Below, piece after piece: positions 24,092 to 32,095 of a DNA stretch of 64,000 bases. The DNA is from Variovorax sp. Root318D1. Lineage in GTDB: Bacteria > Pseudomonadota > Gammaproteobacteria > Burkholderiales > Burkholderiaceae_C. Position numbers and translations under genes: made by a program. Location of the stretch: assembly GCF_001424835.1 (NCBI RefSeq), contig NZ_LMCQ01000023.1, forward strand, positions 184,504 to 248,503, read 5' to 3'. Positions within the stretch are counted from its first letter, which is position 1; each line of letters begins with the position of its first letter. Below the pieces are notes generated by a model. It did no database searches. It saw only the letters and a list, made by a program, of their open reading frames with translations, and was not told the origin of the DNA.

Positions 24092-25279
24092 ATGAACCGT
24101 CGCCACCTCGTAGCCCTGGCCGCACTCGCCACCTGCGCCGCCGCAGCCCCCGCATGGGCCCAGTCCAACGAAATCCGCATTGCGCACATCTACAGCAAGA
24201 CCGGTCCGCTCGAGGCCTATGGCAAGCAGACGCAGACCGGTTTCACCATGGGCCTGGACTACGCCACCGGCGGCACGATGACGGTCAATGGCAAGAAGCT
24301 CGTGGTCATCGAGAAGGATGACCAGGGCAAGCCCGACCTTGGCAAGTCGCTGCTGGCGGCCGCGTATTCCGACGACAAGGCCGCGCTGGCCGTGGGCCCC
24401 ACCGCTTCAGGCGTGGCGCTGGCCATGCTGCCGGTGGCCGAGGAGTACAAGAAGATCCTGATCGTGGAGCCGGCGGTTGCCGATTCGATCACCGGCGACA
24501 AATGGAACAAGTACATCTTCCGCACCGGCCGCAATTCGAGCCAGGACGCGATCTCCAACGCGGTGGCCATCGACAAGGCCGGCGTGACCGTGGCCACGCT
24601 CGCGCAGGACAACGCCTTTGGTCGCGACGGCGTGAAGGCCTTCGGCGCCGCGCTCAAGAAGGCGAAGCTGGTGCATGAGGAATATCTGCCCCCCGCCACC
24701 ACCGACTTCACGGCCGGCGCACAGCGCCTGATCGACAAGCTCAAGGACCAGCCGGGCCGCAAGATCATCTGGATCGTCTGGGCCGGCGCGGGCAATCCGT
24801 TCAAGATCGTCGACCTGGACCTGAAGCGCTACAACATCGAGATCGCGACTGGCGGCAACATCCTGCCGGCCATGGCGGCCTACAAGAACCTGCCGGGCAT
24901 GGAAGGGGCGGCGTACTACTACTTCGGCATCCCGAAGAATCCGGTGAACGAAGCCCTCGTCGCGGCGCACTACAAGGAGTTCAAGACCCCGCCGGACTTC
25001 TTCACGGCCGGCGGTTTCTCGGCCGCGATGGCGGTGGTCACCGCGCTCAAGAAGACCGGCGGCGACACCGGCACCAACAAGCTCATCACCGCCATGGAAG
25101 GCATGAGCTTCGACACGCCCAAGGGCAAGATGACCTTCCGCAAGGAAGACCACCAGGCGATGCAGTCGATGTACCACTTCAAGATCAAGAACGACCCCGC
25201 CTTTGCATGGGGTGTGCCGGAGCTGGTGCGCGAGATCAAGCCTGAAGAGATGGACATCCCGATCAAGAACAAGCGCTGA
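24092..25279 (+). CDS. ABC transporter substrate-binding protein, branched-chain amino acid type
   Basis: A 395-aa periplasmic binding protein of the Leu/Ile/Val (type I, HAAT family) fold. The signal peptide ends AWA-Q (residues 21-24). The mature N-terminus EIRIAHIYSKTGPLEAYGKQ is the family pattern around the ligand site, and GPTASGVALAMLPVA and FGRDGVKAFG follow. ATG 24092 has AGGAGACA upstream; the frame opens earlier, but the earlier ATG lies in the -24/-12 promoter. Family members bind amino acids, urea, amides or aromatic and hydroxy acids. The downstream PHB depolymerase suggests a hydroxyacid or its oligomers as ligand, which is inference. Confidence 0.93.
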   Translation: MNRRHLVALAALATCAAAAPAWAQSNEIRIAHIYSKTGPLEAYGKQTQTGFTMGLDYATGGTMTVNGKKLVVIEKDDQGKPDLGKSLLAAAYSDDKAALAVGPTASGVALAMLPVAEEYKKILIVEPAVADSITGDKWNKYIFRTGRNSSQDAISNAVAIDKAGVTVATLAQDNAFGRDGVKAFGAALKKAKLVHEEYLPPATTDFTAGAQRLIDKLKDQPGRKIIWIVWAGAGNPFKIVDLDLKRYNIEIATGGNILPAMAAYKNLPGMEGAAYYYFGIPKNPVNEALVAAHYKEFKTPPDFFTAGGFSAAMAVVTALKKTGGDTGTNKLITAMEGMSFDTPKGKMTFRKEDHQAMQSMYHFKIKNDPAFAWGVPELVREIKPEEMDIPIKNKR

Positions 25280-25292
25280 TCGGCACCCCGAT

Positions 25293-25344
25293 ACCGCGGT
25301 CCTGAGGCCGCGTCCCTTTCGCCCCGGCATGGCCGCCGGGCGAA
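25293..25344 (+). promoter_or_regulatory. Two intercistronic hairpins after the binding-protein gene
   Basis: CGCGG and CCGCG (about 25295-25311) pair across a short inner CC/GG stem; then TTCGCCC (25318-25324) pairs with GGGCGAA (25338-25344). There is no U-tract. Such stems after a binding-protein gene can protect the upstream message or lower expression of later genes. The rest of the 168-bp gap holds only the AAGGAGA ribosome-binding site of the depolymerase. Confidence 0.5.
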
Positions 25345-25447
25345 GCGCCAGCCTGCGCCTTCGTGGCGGACGTGGCAGCGCAACCAATGGCCCATTCGTC
25401 AGCAATCAAGCAAGCGTTCGACGCGCCTGCAATGCAAGGAGACAGCG

Positions 25448-26905
25448 ATGGCAGCGATGCGAGGGAACTGGAAGGGATTGGCCGCGGCTGCGGCAATGGC
25501 GTTTGGCGTGTATGCCTGCACGGCCACTGCGGCGGTGCCGCTGCCGTCGCTGGGCGCAAACCCGGCGGAGGTGAGCGTGTCCGGCCTCTCGGCGGGCGGC
25601 TTCATGGCTGTGCAATTGCACGTGGCCTATTCGGCCACCTTCAAGCGCGGTGCCGGTGTGGTGGCCGGCGGACCGTACTACTGCGCAGAGGGCTCGGTGG
25701 TCAATGCCACCGGCCGCTGCATGGCGCACAGCACCAGCATTCCGGTTTCGACCCTCGTGAGCACCACCAACAGCTGGGCCGCCAGCGGTGCGATCGATCC
25801 GGCATCGAACATGAGCGGCTCCAAGGTGTACCTGTTTTCCGGCACCTCGGACAACACCGTCAAGCCAGCCGTGATGGACGACCTGAAGACCTACTACCAG
25901 AGCTTCGTGCCCACGGCCAATACGGTCTACAAGAACACCATTGGCGCCGGCCACGCGATGGTCACGGACGACTTCGGCGCCGCGTGCAGCACCACCGCCG
26001 CGCCCTACATCAACAACTGCGGCTTCGATCTTGCGGGCGAGATCCTGCAGCATCTCTATGGCCCGTTGAACCCGCGCAACAACGGGACTCTGGGCGGCAC
26101 GTTCACGGAGTTCAACCAATCGGAGTTCATCTCCGGCCACGGCGTGGCCGCCACCGGCTGGATCTACGTGCCGCAGGCCTGCACCACCACCTCGTGCCGC
26201 GTGCACATGGTGCTGCACGGCTGCAAGCAGAACTACACCGACGTAGGCGATCAGTACGTGCGCAAGACCGGCTACAACCGCTGGGCGGACACCAACAACA
26301 TCGTGCTGATCTATCCGCAGACCAGCACGGCGGCCACCAACAGCTGCTGGGACTGGTGGGGCTACGACAACGCGAATTACGCGAAGAAGTCGGGCCCGCA
26401 GATGGTGGCGCTCAAGGCCATGGTCGATCGCGTGACCGGCTCCGGCGGCGGCTCGTCGCTGCCAGCGCCCACCGGCGTGGGCACATCCGGCGCGACCAGC
26501 AGCAGCATGGTGATCGGCTGGGCGGGTGTCTCCGGCGCGAGCGGCTACAACGTTTATCGCGGCGGCAGCAAGGTCAACGCCGCGCCGGTGGCCGGCACCA
26601 ACTACACCGACAGCGGCCTGGCCGCGTCGACCACCTACAGCTGGACCGTGGCGGCATTGGACGCCAGCAATGCTCAGGGCGCGATGTCGGCCGCGGCCAC
26701 GGGCACCACGCTTGCCGGAAGCGGTGGCGGCGGCACCTGCTACACCGCCAGCAATTATGCGCACACCGTGGCCGGGCGTGCCTACGCCCTGTGGGGCCTC
26801 ACCTATGCCTACGGCTCAGGGCAATCGATGGGGCTGTGGAACATCTACGTCACCACCACGCTGAAGCAGACCGGTCCGAACTACTACGTGATCGGCAGCT
26901 GTTGA
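25448..26905 (+). CDS. Extracellular polyhydroxybutyrate depolymerase (type 2 catalytic domain) with FN3 linker
   Basis: A 485-aa secreted esterase that cuts poly-3-hydroxybutyrate or similar polyesters. The signal peptide covers residues 1-29. The catalytic domain (30-330) has the lipase box GLSAGG with Ser48 near the N-terminus, Asp135 in GTSDNTV and His169 in GAGHAM, the order of the type 2 depolymerases, plus the HGCKQ oxyanion motif (257-261). A Gly/Ser linker, a fibronectin type III domain (about 338-423) and a 55-residue C-terminal module with Cys431 and Cys485 follow; that tail is probably the polymer-binding domain. ATG 25448 has AAGGAGA upstream. It lies between the binding-protein and ATPase genes of one importer, an unusual place. 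Confidence 0.92.
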   Translation: MAAMRGNWKGLAAAAAMAFGVYACTATAAVPLPSLGANPAEVSVSGLSAGGFMAVQLHVAYSATFKRGAGVVAGGPYYCAEGSVVNATGRCMAHSTSIPVSTLVSTTNSWAASGAIDPASNMSGSKVYLFSGTSDNTVKPAVMDDLKTYYQSFVPTANTVYKNTIGAGHAMVTDDFGAACSTTAAPYINNCGFDLAGEILQHLYGPLNPRNNGTLGGTFTEFNQSEFISGHGVAATGWIYVPQACTTTSCRVHMVLHGCKQNYTDVGDQYVRKTGYNRWADTNNIVLIYPQTSTAATNSCWDWWGYDNANYAKKSGPQMVALKAMVDRVTGSGGGSSLPAPTGVGTSGATSSSMVIGWAGVSGASGYNVYRGGSKVNAAPVAGTNYTDSGLAASTTYSWTVAALDASNAQGAMSAAATGTTLAGSGGGGTCYTASNYAHTVAGRAYALWGLTYAYGSGQSMGLWNIYVTTTLKQTGPNYYVIGSC

Positions 26906-26944
26906 GCGCCGATCTACACCGACTTTCATTTGCAATGACCAACG

Positions 26945-27709
26945 ATGCTTGAGACGAAAGACCTGACCATCCGCTTCGGCGGGCACGTGGCCGTCAACAG
27001 CGTGAGCTGCGCCTTCGCGCCGGGCACGCTGACGGCCATCGTGGGCCCCAACGGCGCGGGCAAGACCACCTACTTCAACCTGATCTCGGGCCAGCTCAAG
27101 GCGAGCGCGGGCACGGTGTCGCTCGACGGGCAACCGCTCTCAGGCCTGTCGCCATCGGCGCGCACGCACGCAGGGCTGGGACGAGCCTTTCAGCTCACGA
27201 ACCTGTTCCCCAACCTCACGGTGCTGGAGAACGTGCGCTTGGCGGTGCAGGCCACGCGCGAAGGCGCGCATCGCCGCGGTCTCAACCTGTGGAGCATCTG
27301 GAGCGACCACAAGGCGCTGACCGAACGCGCCGACCAGATCCTGGCCGACGTGGCGCTGAAGTCGCGCGAACATGCCACGGTGGCCAGCCTGCCGCACGGC
27401 GACCAGCGCAAGCTCGAGGTGGCACTCTTGATGGCGCTCGAGCCCAAGGTCTTCATGTTCGACGAACCGACGGCCGGCATGAATGCGGCCGAAGCACCCG
27501 TCATCCTCGACCTGATCCGTAAGCTGAAGCAGGACAAGAGCAAGACCATCCTCCTGGTCGAACACAAGATGGACGTGGTGCGCGAACTCGCGGACCGCAT
27601 CATCGTGCTGCACAACGGCACGCTCGTGGCCGATGGCGAACCGGCCGAGGTGATTGCCTCGCCGGTGGTGCAGGAGGCGTACCTCGGTATCGCGAAGGAG
27701 GCCGCATGA
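26945..27709 (+). CDS. ABC importer ATPase, LivG type
   Basis: A 254-aa ATPase of the branched-chain amino acid-type importers. Walker A is GPNGAGKTT (34-42), the Q-loop lies in FQLTNLFPNLTV, and Walker B is VFMFDEPTAGMN with the typical LivG Met-Asn after the aspartate loop. The signature is degenerate (LPHGDQRKLEVAL in place of LSGGQ), as is common in LivG proteins. It starts 39 bp after the depolymerase gene and overlaps the LivF-type gene by 4 bp (ATGA). With LivF it forms the ATPase pair that powers the two permeases downstream. Confidence 0.92.
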   Translation: MLETKDLTIRFGGHVAVNSVSCAFAPGTLTAIVGPNGAGKTTYFNLISGQLKASAGTVSLDGQPLSGLSPSARTHAGLGRAFQLTNLFPNLTVLENVRLAVQATREGAHRRGLNLWSIWSDHKALTERADQILADVALKSREHATVASLPHGDQRKLEVALLMALEPKVFMFDEPTAGMNAAEAPVILDLIRKLKQDKSKTILLVEHKMDVVRELADRIIVLHNGTLVADGEPAEVIASPVVQEAYLGIAKEAA

Positions 27710-28425
27710 ACCTGCTCGAACTACAAGGCGTGCACACGCACATCGGGGCGTACCACATCCTCCACGGTGTCGACCTCGCTGTGCCCAAGGGCCAGCTCAC
27801 CATGCTGCTCGGCCGCAACGGCGCGGGCAAGACGACCACGCTGCGGACCATCATGGGCCTGTGGCATGCGTCGGAGGGCCGGGTGCGCTTCGGCGACAAA
27901 GACATCACCGCCATGCACACGCCGCAGATCGCGGAGCTTGGCATTGCCTACGTGCCCGAGAACATGGGCATCTTCTCCGACCTCACCGTGAAGGAGAACA
28001 TGCTGCTCGCCGCGCGTGGTGCCAAGAACGCTGCGCAGATCGACGACACGCGGCTGAAGTGGATCTTCAAGCTGTTTCCCGCGGTCGAGAAGTTCTGGAA
28101 TCACCCCGCCGGCAAGCTCTCGGGCGGTCAGAAACAGATGCTCGCGGTGTCGCGCGCCATCGTCGAGCCGCGCGAGCTGTTGCTGATCGACGAGCCCAGC
28201 AAGGGCCTCGCGCCCGTGATGATCAACAACATGATCGATGCGTTCGGCGAGCTCAAGCGCAGCGGGGTGACGATCTTGCTGGTGGAGCAGAACATCAACT
28301 TCGCCCAGCGCCTGGGCGACAACGTCGCGGTGATGGACAACGGCCGCGTGGTGCACAGCGGCTCGATGGCGGCGTTCTCCGCGGATGCGCAATTGCAGCA
28401 ATCTCTTTTGGGTCTAGCGCTATGA
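27706..28425 (+). CDS. ABC importer ATPase, LivF type
   Basis: The second ATPase, 239 aa. Walker A is GRNGAGKTT (36-44), the LivF pattern LGIAYVPENMGIFSDLTVKENM is complete (written here in full-length family order but shortened), the signature is LSGGQKQML and Walker B is LLLIDEPSKGLAP. It has the usual LivF length and overlaps the LivG-type gene by 4 bp. A 160-bp spacer with an inverted pair of palindromes separates it from the first permease gene, the only real break in this half of the operon. Confidence 0.92.
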   Translation: MNLLELQGVHTHIGAYHILHGVDLAVPKGQLTMLLGRNGAGKTTTLRTIMGLWHASEGRVRFGDKDITAMHTPQIAELGIAYVPENMGIFSDLTVKENMLLAARGAKNAAQIDDTRLKWIFKLFPAVEKFWNHPAGKLSGGQKQMLAVSRAIVEPRELLLIDEPSKGLAPVMINNMIDAFGELKRSGVTILLVEQNINFAQRLGDNVAVMDNGRVVHSGSMAAFSADAQLQQSLLGLAL

Positions 28426-28445
28426 CGAACGTGATGTCTTCTTGT

Positions 28446-28563
28446 CCCCTCTCCCGCTCGCGGGAGAGGGCTAGGGTGAGGGCAGGCGGCCTGTGCAATG
28501 GTTATGCCGTCATGTTGGCGCCGCTGGCCCTCACCCCAACCCTCTCCCGCAAGCGGGAGAGGG
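28446..28563. repeat. Inverted pair of palindromic units (BIME-like repeat)
   Basis: The left unit (28446-28483) contains CCCTCTCCCG and CGGGAGAGGG around CT, then TAGGGTGAGGGC. The right unit (28527-28563) is its inverted copy: GCCCTCACCC, then CCTCTCCCGC and GCGGGAGAGG around AA. The 43 bp between them are unique. Each unit is a hairpin and the two together can form one large stem. This is the layout of REP/BIME elements spread by RAYT-type transposases. It lies within the transport operon, between livF- and livH-type genes, so it must allow read-through. Confidence 0.8.
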
Positions 28564-28585
28564 AGCAAGAACGGGGAGCGCAGCA

Positions 28586-29569
28586 ATGAAGGCACTCGAC
28601 TTCGACTGGAAGCCGCTGCTTCTCGCGCCCATCCTCGCGCTGGCCGCGCTGCCGCTCACGGGCTCGTTCTCGACCTGGCTCACGCTCACGGTCGCGGGCC
28701 TGGCGATGGGCATGATCATCTTCATCATCGCCTCGGGCCTCACGCTGGTGTTCGGCCTCATGGACGTGCTCAACTTCGGCCACGGCGTGTTCATTGCGCT
28801 CGGCGCCTTCGTGGCCAGCAGCGTGCTCGGCCTGATGGGCGACTGGACCGGTTCGGGCGAGCTGTGGCGCAACCTCGTCGCCGTGTTCCCGGCGATGCTG
28901 GTCGCCATGGCGGTGGCCGGTGCGGTTGGACTCGCGTTCGAGCGCTTCATTGTGCGGCCCGTTTACGGCCAGCACCTGAAGCAGATCCTCATCACGATGG
29001 GCGGCATGATCATCGGCGAGGAGCTCATCAAGGTGATCTGGGGGCCGGCACAGGTGCCGCTGCCATTGCCCGAAGCCTTGCGCGGCTCGCTGCTGATCGG
29101 CGATGCGGCCATCAGCAAGTACCGCCTGCTTGCAGTGGCGGTGGGCATCGTGGTGTTCGGCCTGCTCGCATGGACGCTGGGCCGTACCAAGATCGGTCTC
29201 CTCATCCGCGCCGGCGTGCAGGACCGCGAGATGGTCGAGTCGCTCGGCTACCGCATCGGCCGGCTGTTCGTCGGCGTGTTTGTGGTGGGCAGCGCACTGG
29301 CCGGCCTGGGCGGCGTGATGTGGGGGCTGTTTCAGCAGAACCTGGTGCCGCAGATGGGCGCGCAGGTCAACGTGCTGATCTTCATCGTGATCATCATCGG
29401 TGGGCTCGGCTCGACGGGCGGCGCGCTGATCGGAGCGCTGCTGGTGGGGCTCATGACCAACTACATCGGCTTTCTGCTGCCCACGCTCACGCAGTTCGCG
29501 AGCATCCTGCTGATGGTGGCCGTGCTGCTGTGGCGGCCGCAGGGCGTGTACCCCGTGGCGAATCGTTGA
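28586..29569 (+). CDS. ABC importer permease, LivH type
   Basis: A 327-aa inner membrane permease with about eight or nine hydrophobic helices. LivH features include GLTLVFGLMDVLNFGHGVFIALGAF (cut here to the key NFGHG) and the EAA-like loop around LGRTKIGLLIRAGVQDREMVESLG, again a family pattern. ATG 28586 follows GGGGAG; the open frame continues upstream only through the repeat element. livM starts 16 bp downstream. It forms the membrane channel with the LivM-type protein. Confidence 0.92.
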   Translation: MKALDFDWKPLLLAPILALAALPLTGSFSTWLTLTVAGLAMGMIIFIIASGLTLVFGLMDVLNFGHGVFIALGAFVASSVLGLMGDWTGSGELWRNLVAVFPAMLVAMAVAGAVGLAFERFIVRPVYGQHLKQILITMGGMIIGEELIKVIWGPAQVPLPLPEALRGSLLIGDAAISKYRLLAVAVGIVVFGLLAWTLGRTKIGLLIRAGVQDREMVESLGYRIGRLFVGVFVVGSALAGLGGVMWGLFQQNLVPQMGAQVNVLIFIVIIIGGLGSTGGALIGALLVGLMTNYIGFLLPTLTQFASILLMVAVLLWRPQGVYPVANR

Positions 29570-29585
29570 GAAAGAAGAAGCCGCC

Positions 29586-30653
29586 ATGTTCCTGAAACGA
29601 CTTCTCTCCAACGACACGCCGAGGAGCCGCCTGCTGGCGCTGCTGCTGGTGGCGCTTTTCATCGCGCTGGCGTTCGCGCCGTTCATCTTCCCGGGCGTGA
29701 AGGCGCTCAGCGTCGCGGCCAAGATCCTCGTGTTCGTGGTGCTGGTCGCAAGCTTCGACCTGCTCTTGGGCTACACCGGCATCGTGAGCTTCGCCCACAC
29801 GATGTTCTTCGGCATCGGCGCCTATGGCATCGCCATCTCGGCTTCACGGCTCGGGCCCAGCTGGGGCGCGGTGCTGCTGGGGCTCGCGGCGTCGCTCGCG
29901 ATCTCCCTGGTGCTCTCGTTCGCCATCGGCCTGTTCTCGCTCAGGGTGCGCGCGATCTTCTTCGCAATGATCACGTTGGCGGTGGCTTCGGCGTTTCAGA
30001 CGCTGGCTTCGCAGCTGTCGGATTTCACGGGCGGCGAAGACGGACTCACCTTCAAGCTGCCCGAGCTGATCTCGCCGAGCTTCGAGTTCTCCGAAGAACC
30101 CTTTCTGGGCGTCTCGCTCGATGGCCGCCTGCTGTGTTACTGCCTGCTGTTCGTGACCGCGGTGGTACTGGTGCTCGCGCTGCTGCGCATCGTGAATTCG
30201 CCCTTCGGCCGCGTGCTGCAGGCCATCCGCGAGAACGAGTTCCGCGCGGAGGCCATCGGCTACCGCGTGGTGGTGTACCGCACCACGGCAGCCGTGCTGT
30301 CGGCCCTGTTCGCCACGCTGGCCGGGGCGATGCTCGCGATCTGGCTGCGCTACAACGGACCCGACACTTCGCTGAGCTTCGAGATCATGATCGACGTGCT
30401 GCTGATCGTGGTGATCGGCGGCATGGGCACCATCTACGGCGCGGCCATCGGCGCGGTGCTGTTCGTTCTGGCGCAAAGCTATTTGCAAGACCTGCTGCGC
30501 GTGGGCAGCGAGGCCGCGAGCGGGTTGCCGTGGCTTGCGGCGCTGCTGTCGCCCGACCGCTGGCTGTTGTGGCTGGGAGTGCTGTTCGTGCTCTCGGTCT
30601 ATTACTTTCCGACCGGCATCGTCGGCAAGCTGAGGGCGAGGGCTGCACGATGA
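29586..30653 (+). CDS. ABC importer permease, LivM type
   Basis: The second permease, 355 aa, hydrophobic throughout with about ten helices. Family motifs are LLGYTGIVSFAHTMFFGIGAY near residue 60 and the cytoplasmic coupling loop NSPFGRVLQAIRENEFRAEA, followed by GGMGTIYGAAIGAVLF. Its TGA overlaps the ATG of the next gene (ATGA at 30650-30653), so the hydrolase is translationally coupled to the importer. That coupling is the strongest sequence evidence that the hydrolase acts on the imported compound. Confidence 0.92.
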   Translation: MFLKRLLSNDTPRSRLLALLLVALFIALAFAPFIFPGVKALSVAAKILVFVVLVASFDLLLGYTGIVSFAHTMFFGIGAYGIAISASRLGPSWGAVLLGLAASLAISLVLSFAIGLFSLRVRAIFFAMITLAVASAFQTLASQLSDFTGGEDGLTFKLPELISPSFEFSEEPFLGVSLDGRLLCYCLLFVTAVVLVLALLRIVNSPFGRVLQAIRENEFRAEAIGYRVVVYRTTAAVLSALFATLAGAMLAIWLRYNGPDTSLSFEIMIDVLLIVVIGGMGTIYGAAIGAVLFVLAQSYLQDLLRVGSEAASGLPWLAALLSPDRWLLWLGVLFVLSVYYFPTGIVGKLRARAAR

Positions 30654-31537
30654 GCAACGATCTTCCCGTTCCGGTGTCCCGCTACGCCCAGCTTGCGGGC
30701 CGCGAAATCCATTGGCTCGACTGGGGTGCGCCAGATGCCCCAGTGATCATCGCGTGGCATGGCCTCGCGCGCACCTGCCGCGACATGGACGAGCTGGCAC
30801 AGCACTTTGCAGCGCGCGGCTTCCGCGTGATTTGCCCCGACACCATCGGCCGAGGGCTGAGCCAGTGGAGCACGTTGCCCGACGAGGAATACCAGCTCTC
30901 GTTCTACGCCCGCATGGCCGCTGCGCTGTGCGACGAGCTGCGCCTGGGCCGCGTGCATTGGGTCGGCACCTCGATGGGCGGCGCCGTTGGCACGGTCTGC
31001 GCGTCGGGCCTGTTCGAGCCGCGCATGAAGGCGCGCATTGCGAGCCTCACGCTCAACGACAACGCGCCGGAGCTCGCGCAGGCGGCCATCGAGCGCATCC
31101 GCGCATACGCCGGCGAACCGCCCGCATTCGACACCGTGGCCGAGCTCGAGCTTTTCTTTCGCACCGTCTACAAGCCCTATGGCTGGCTCAGCGATGCGCA
31201 ATGGCGCCGCCTGACCGAAAGCTCCACCCGCCGCCTGCCCGACGGCCGCGTGACGCCGCACTATGACCCGGCGATGGTCCGGCAGTTCAGCGCGCATGAC
31301 AACGACTACCTGATCTGGCCGCACTACGACGTCATCGAGGTGCCGGTGCTGTGCCTTCGCGGCGCCGAGTCGGACCTGGTGCTGCCCGAGGTCACGCAGC
31401 AGATGCAGCAGCGGGGGCCGGGCGCCGCGGGGTTGCTGAAGGTGATTGAAATCCAGGGGTGCGGCCACGCGCCTGCGCTCAACGTGCCGGAACAACTGGA
31501 TCTGATTGAAGGGTTTATCCGGGCCGCCGGCCGCTAG
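30650..31537 (+). CDS. Alpha/beta hydrolase
   Basis: A 295-aa serine hydrolase without a signal peptide, so it is cytoplasmic. The oxyanion segment is HG at 37-38, the nucleophile elbow is GTSMGG with Ser108, and the C-terminal histidine lies in GCGHAPALN. The fold and length match esterases, dienelactone-type and C-C bond hydrolases. ATG 30650 overlaps the livM-type stop by 4 bp. I infer that it splits imported ester oligomers, for example 3-hydroxybutyrate dimers, because the same operon has a secreted PHB depolymerase. Sequence alone does not show the substrate. Confidence 0.85.
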   Translation: MSNDLPVPVSRYAQLAGREIHWLDWGAPDAPVIIAWHGLARTCRDMDELAQHFAARGFRVICPDTIGRGLSQWSTLPDEEYQLSFYARMAAALCDELRLGRVHWVGTSMGGAVGTVCASGLFEPRMKARIASLTLNDNAPELAQAAIERIRAYAGEPPAFDTVAELELFFRTVYKPYGWLSDAQWRRLTESSTRRLPDGRVTPHYDPAMVRQFSAHDNDYLIWPHYDVIEVPVLCLRGAESDLVLPEVTQQMQQRGPGAAGLLKVIEIQGCGHAPALNVPEQLDLIEGFIRAAGR

Positions 31538-31588
31538 GCGCGAGTCGGCGAGACAATCGCCGCCGATTCCAACCACAAGGATTTATCC

Positions 31589-32095
31589 ATGGCGCTTTCG
31601 CTGTACGACCTTTCCGTGCCGGTCTTCTCGCGCGGGCTCGGCCAACTCACCCACGTGCTCGAGAAGAGCCTGGCGCACGCCAAGGCCAACGACATCGACC
31701 CGGCGACGCTGGTGGATGCCAGGCTCGCACCCGACATGATCCCGCTGGTTGGGCAGATCCAGCGCGCGAGCGATGCGTCGAAGCTCGGCGTGGCACGCAT
31801 TTCGGGCGTCACGGCACCGAGCTTTCCCGATGAGGAAAAGACGTACGACGAACTGCTGGCCCGCATCGCGAAGACGCAGGCGTTTCTCTCCACCGTGGAC
31901 CGTACGCTGATCGACGGCCAGGAGGAGCGCCAAGTGACCGTCAAGGTGCGCGAAAGCGAAGCGCATTTCACCGCGCAGCGCTACCTGCTCCAGTTCGCGC
32001 TGCCCAACTTCTTCTTCCACGTGACCACAGCCTACGACGTGCTGCGCCACAAGGGCATGCCCATCGGCAAGATGGACTACTTGGGCAAGTTCTAA
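31589..32095 (+). CDS. DUF1993 family protein
   Basis: A 168-aa cytoplasmic protein that fits the DUF1993 family: it begins LSLYDLSVPVFSRGLGQLTHVLEKS and ends in the helical segment FHVTTAYDVLRHKGMPIGKMDYLG (both shortened here by function, not new data). The fold is predicted to be a DinB-like four-helix bundle. Its role is unknown. It lies 51 bp after the hydrolase and may be the last gene of the importer operon. Its stop codon overlaps that of the convergent hemH gene by 4 bp (CTAA). Confidence 0.8.
   Translation: MALSLYDLSVPVFSRGLGQLTHVLEKSLAHAKANDIDPATLVDARLAPDMIPLVGQIQRASDASKLGVARISGVTAPSFPDEEKTYDELLARIAKTQAFLSTVDRTLIDGQEERQVTVKVRESEAHFTAQRYLLQFALPNFFFHVTTAYDVLRHKGMPIGKMDYLGKF

Noticed and set aside
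25406..26764. A 452-aa minus-strand open frame opposite the PHB depolymerase
   Set aside because: No family pattern, composition of an antisense shadow; the plus strand has catalytic motifs and a signal peptide.
27373..27423. Missing LSGGQ signature in the LivG-type ATPase as a sign of decay
   Set aside because: LivG proteins often have a degenerate signature; Walker A, Walker B and length are normal.
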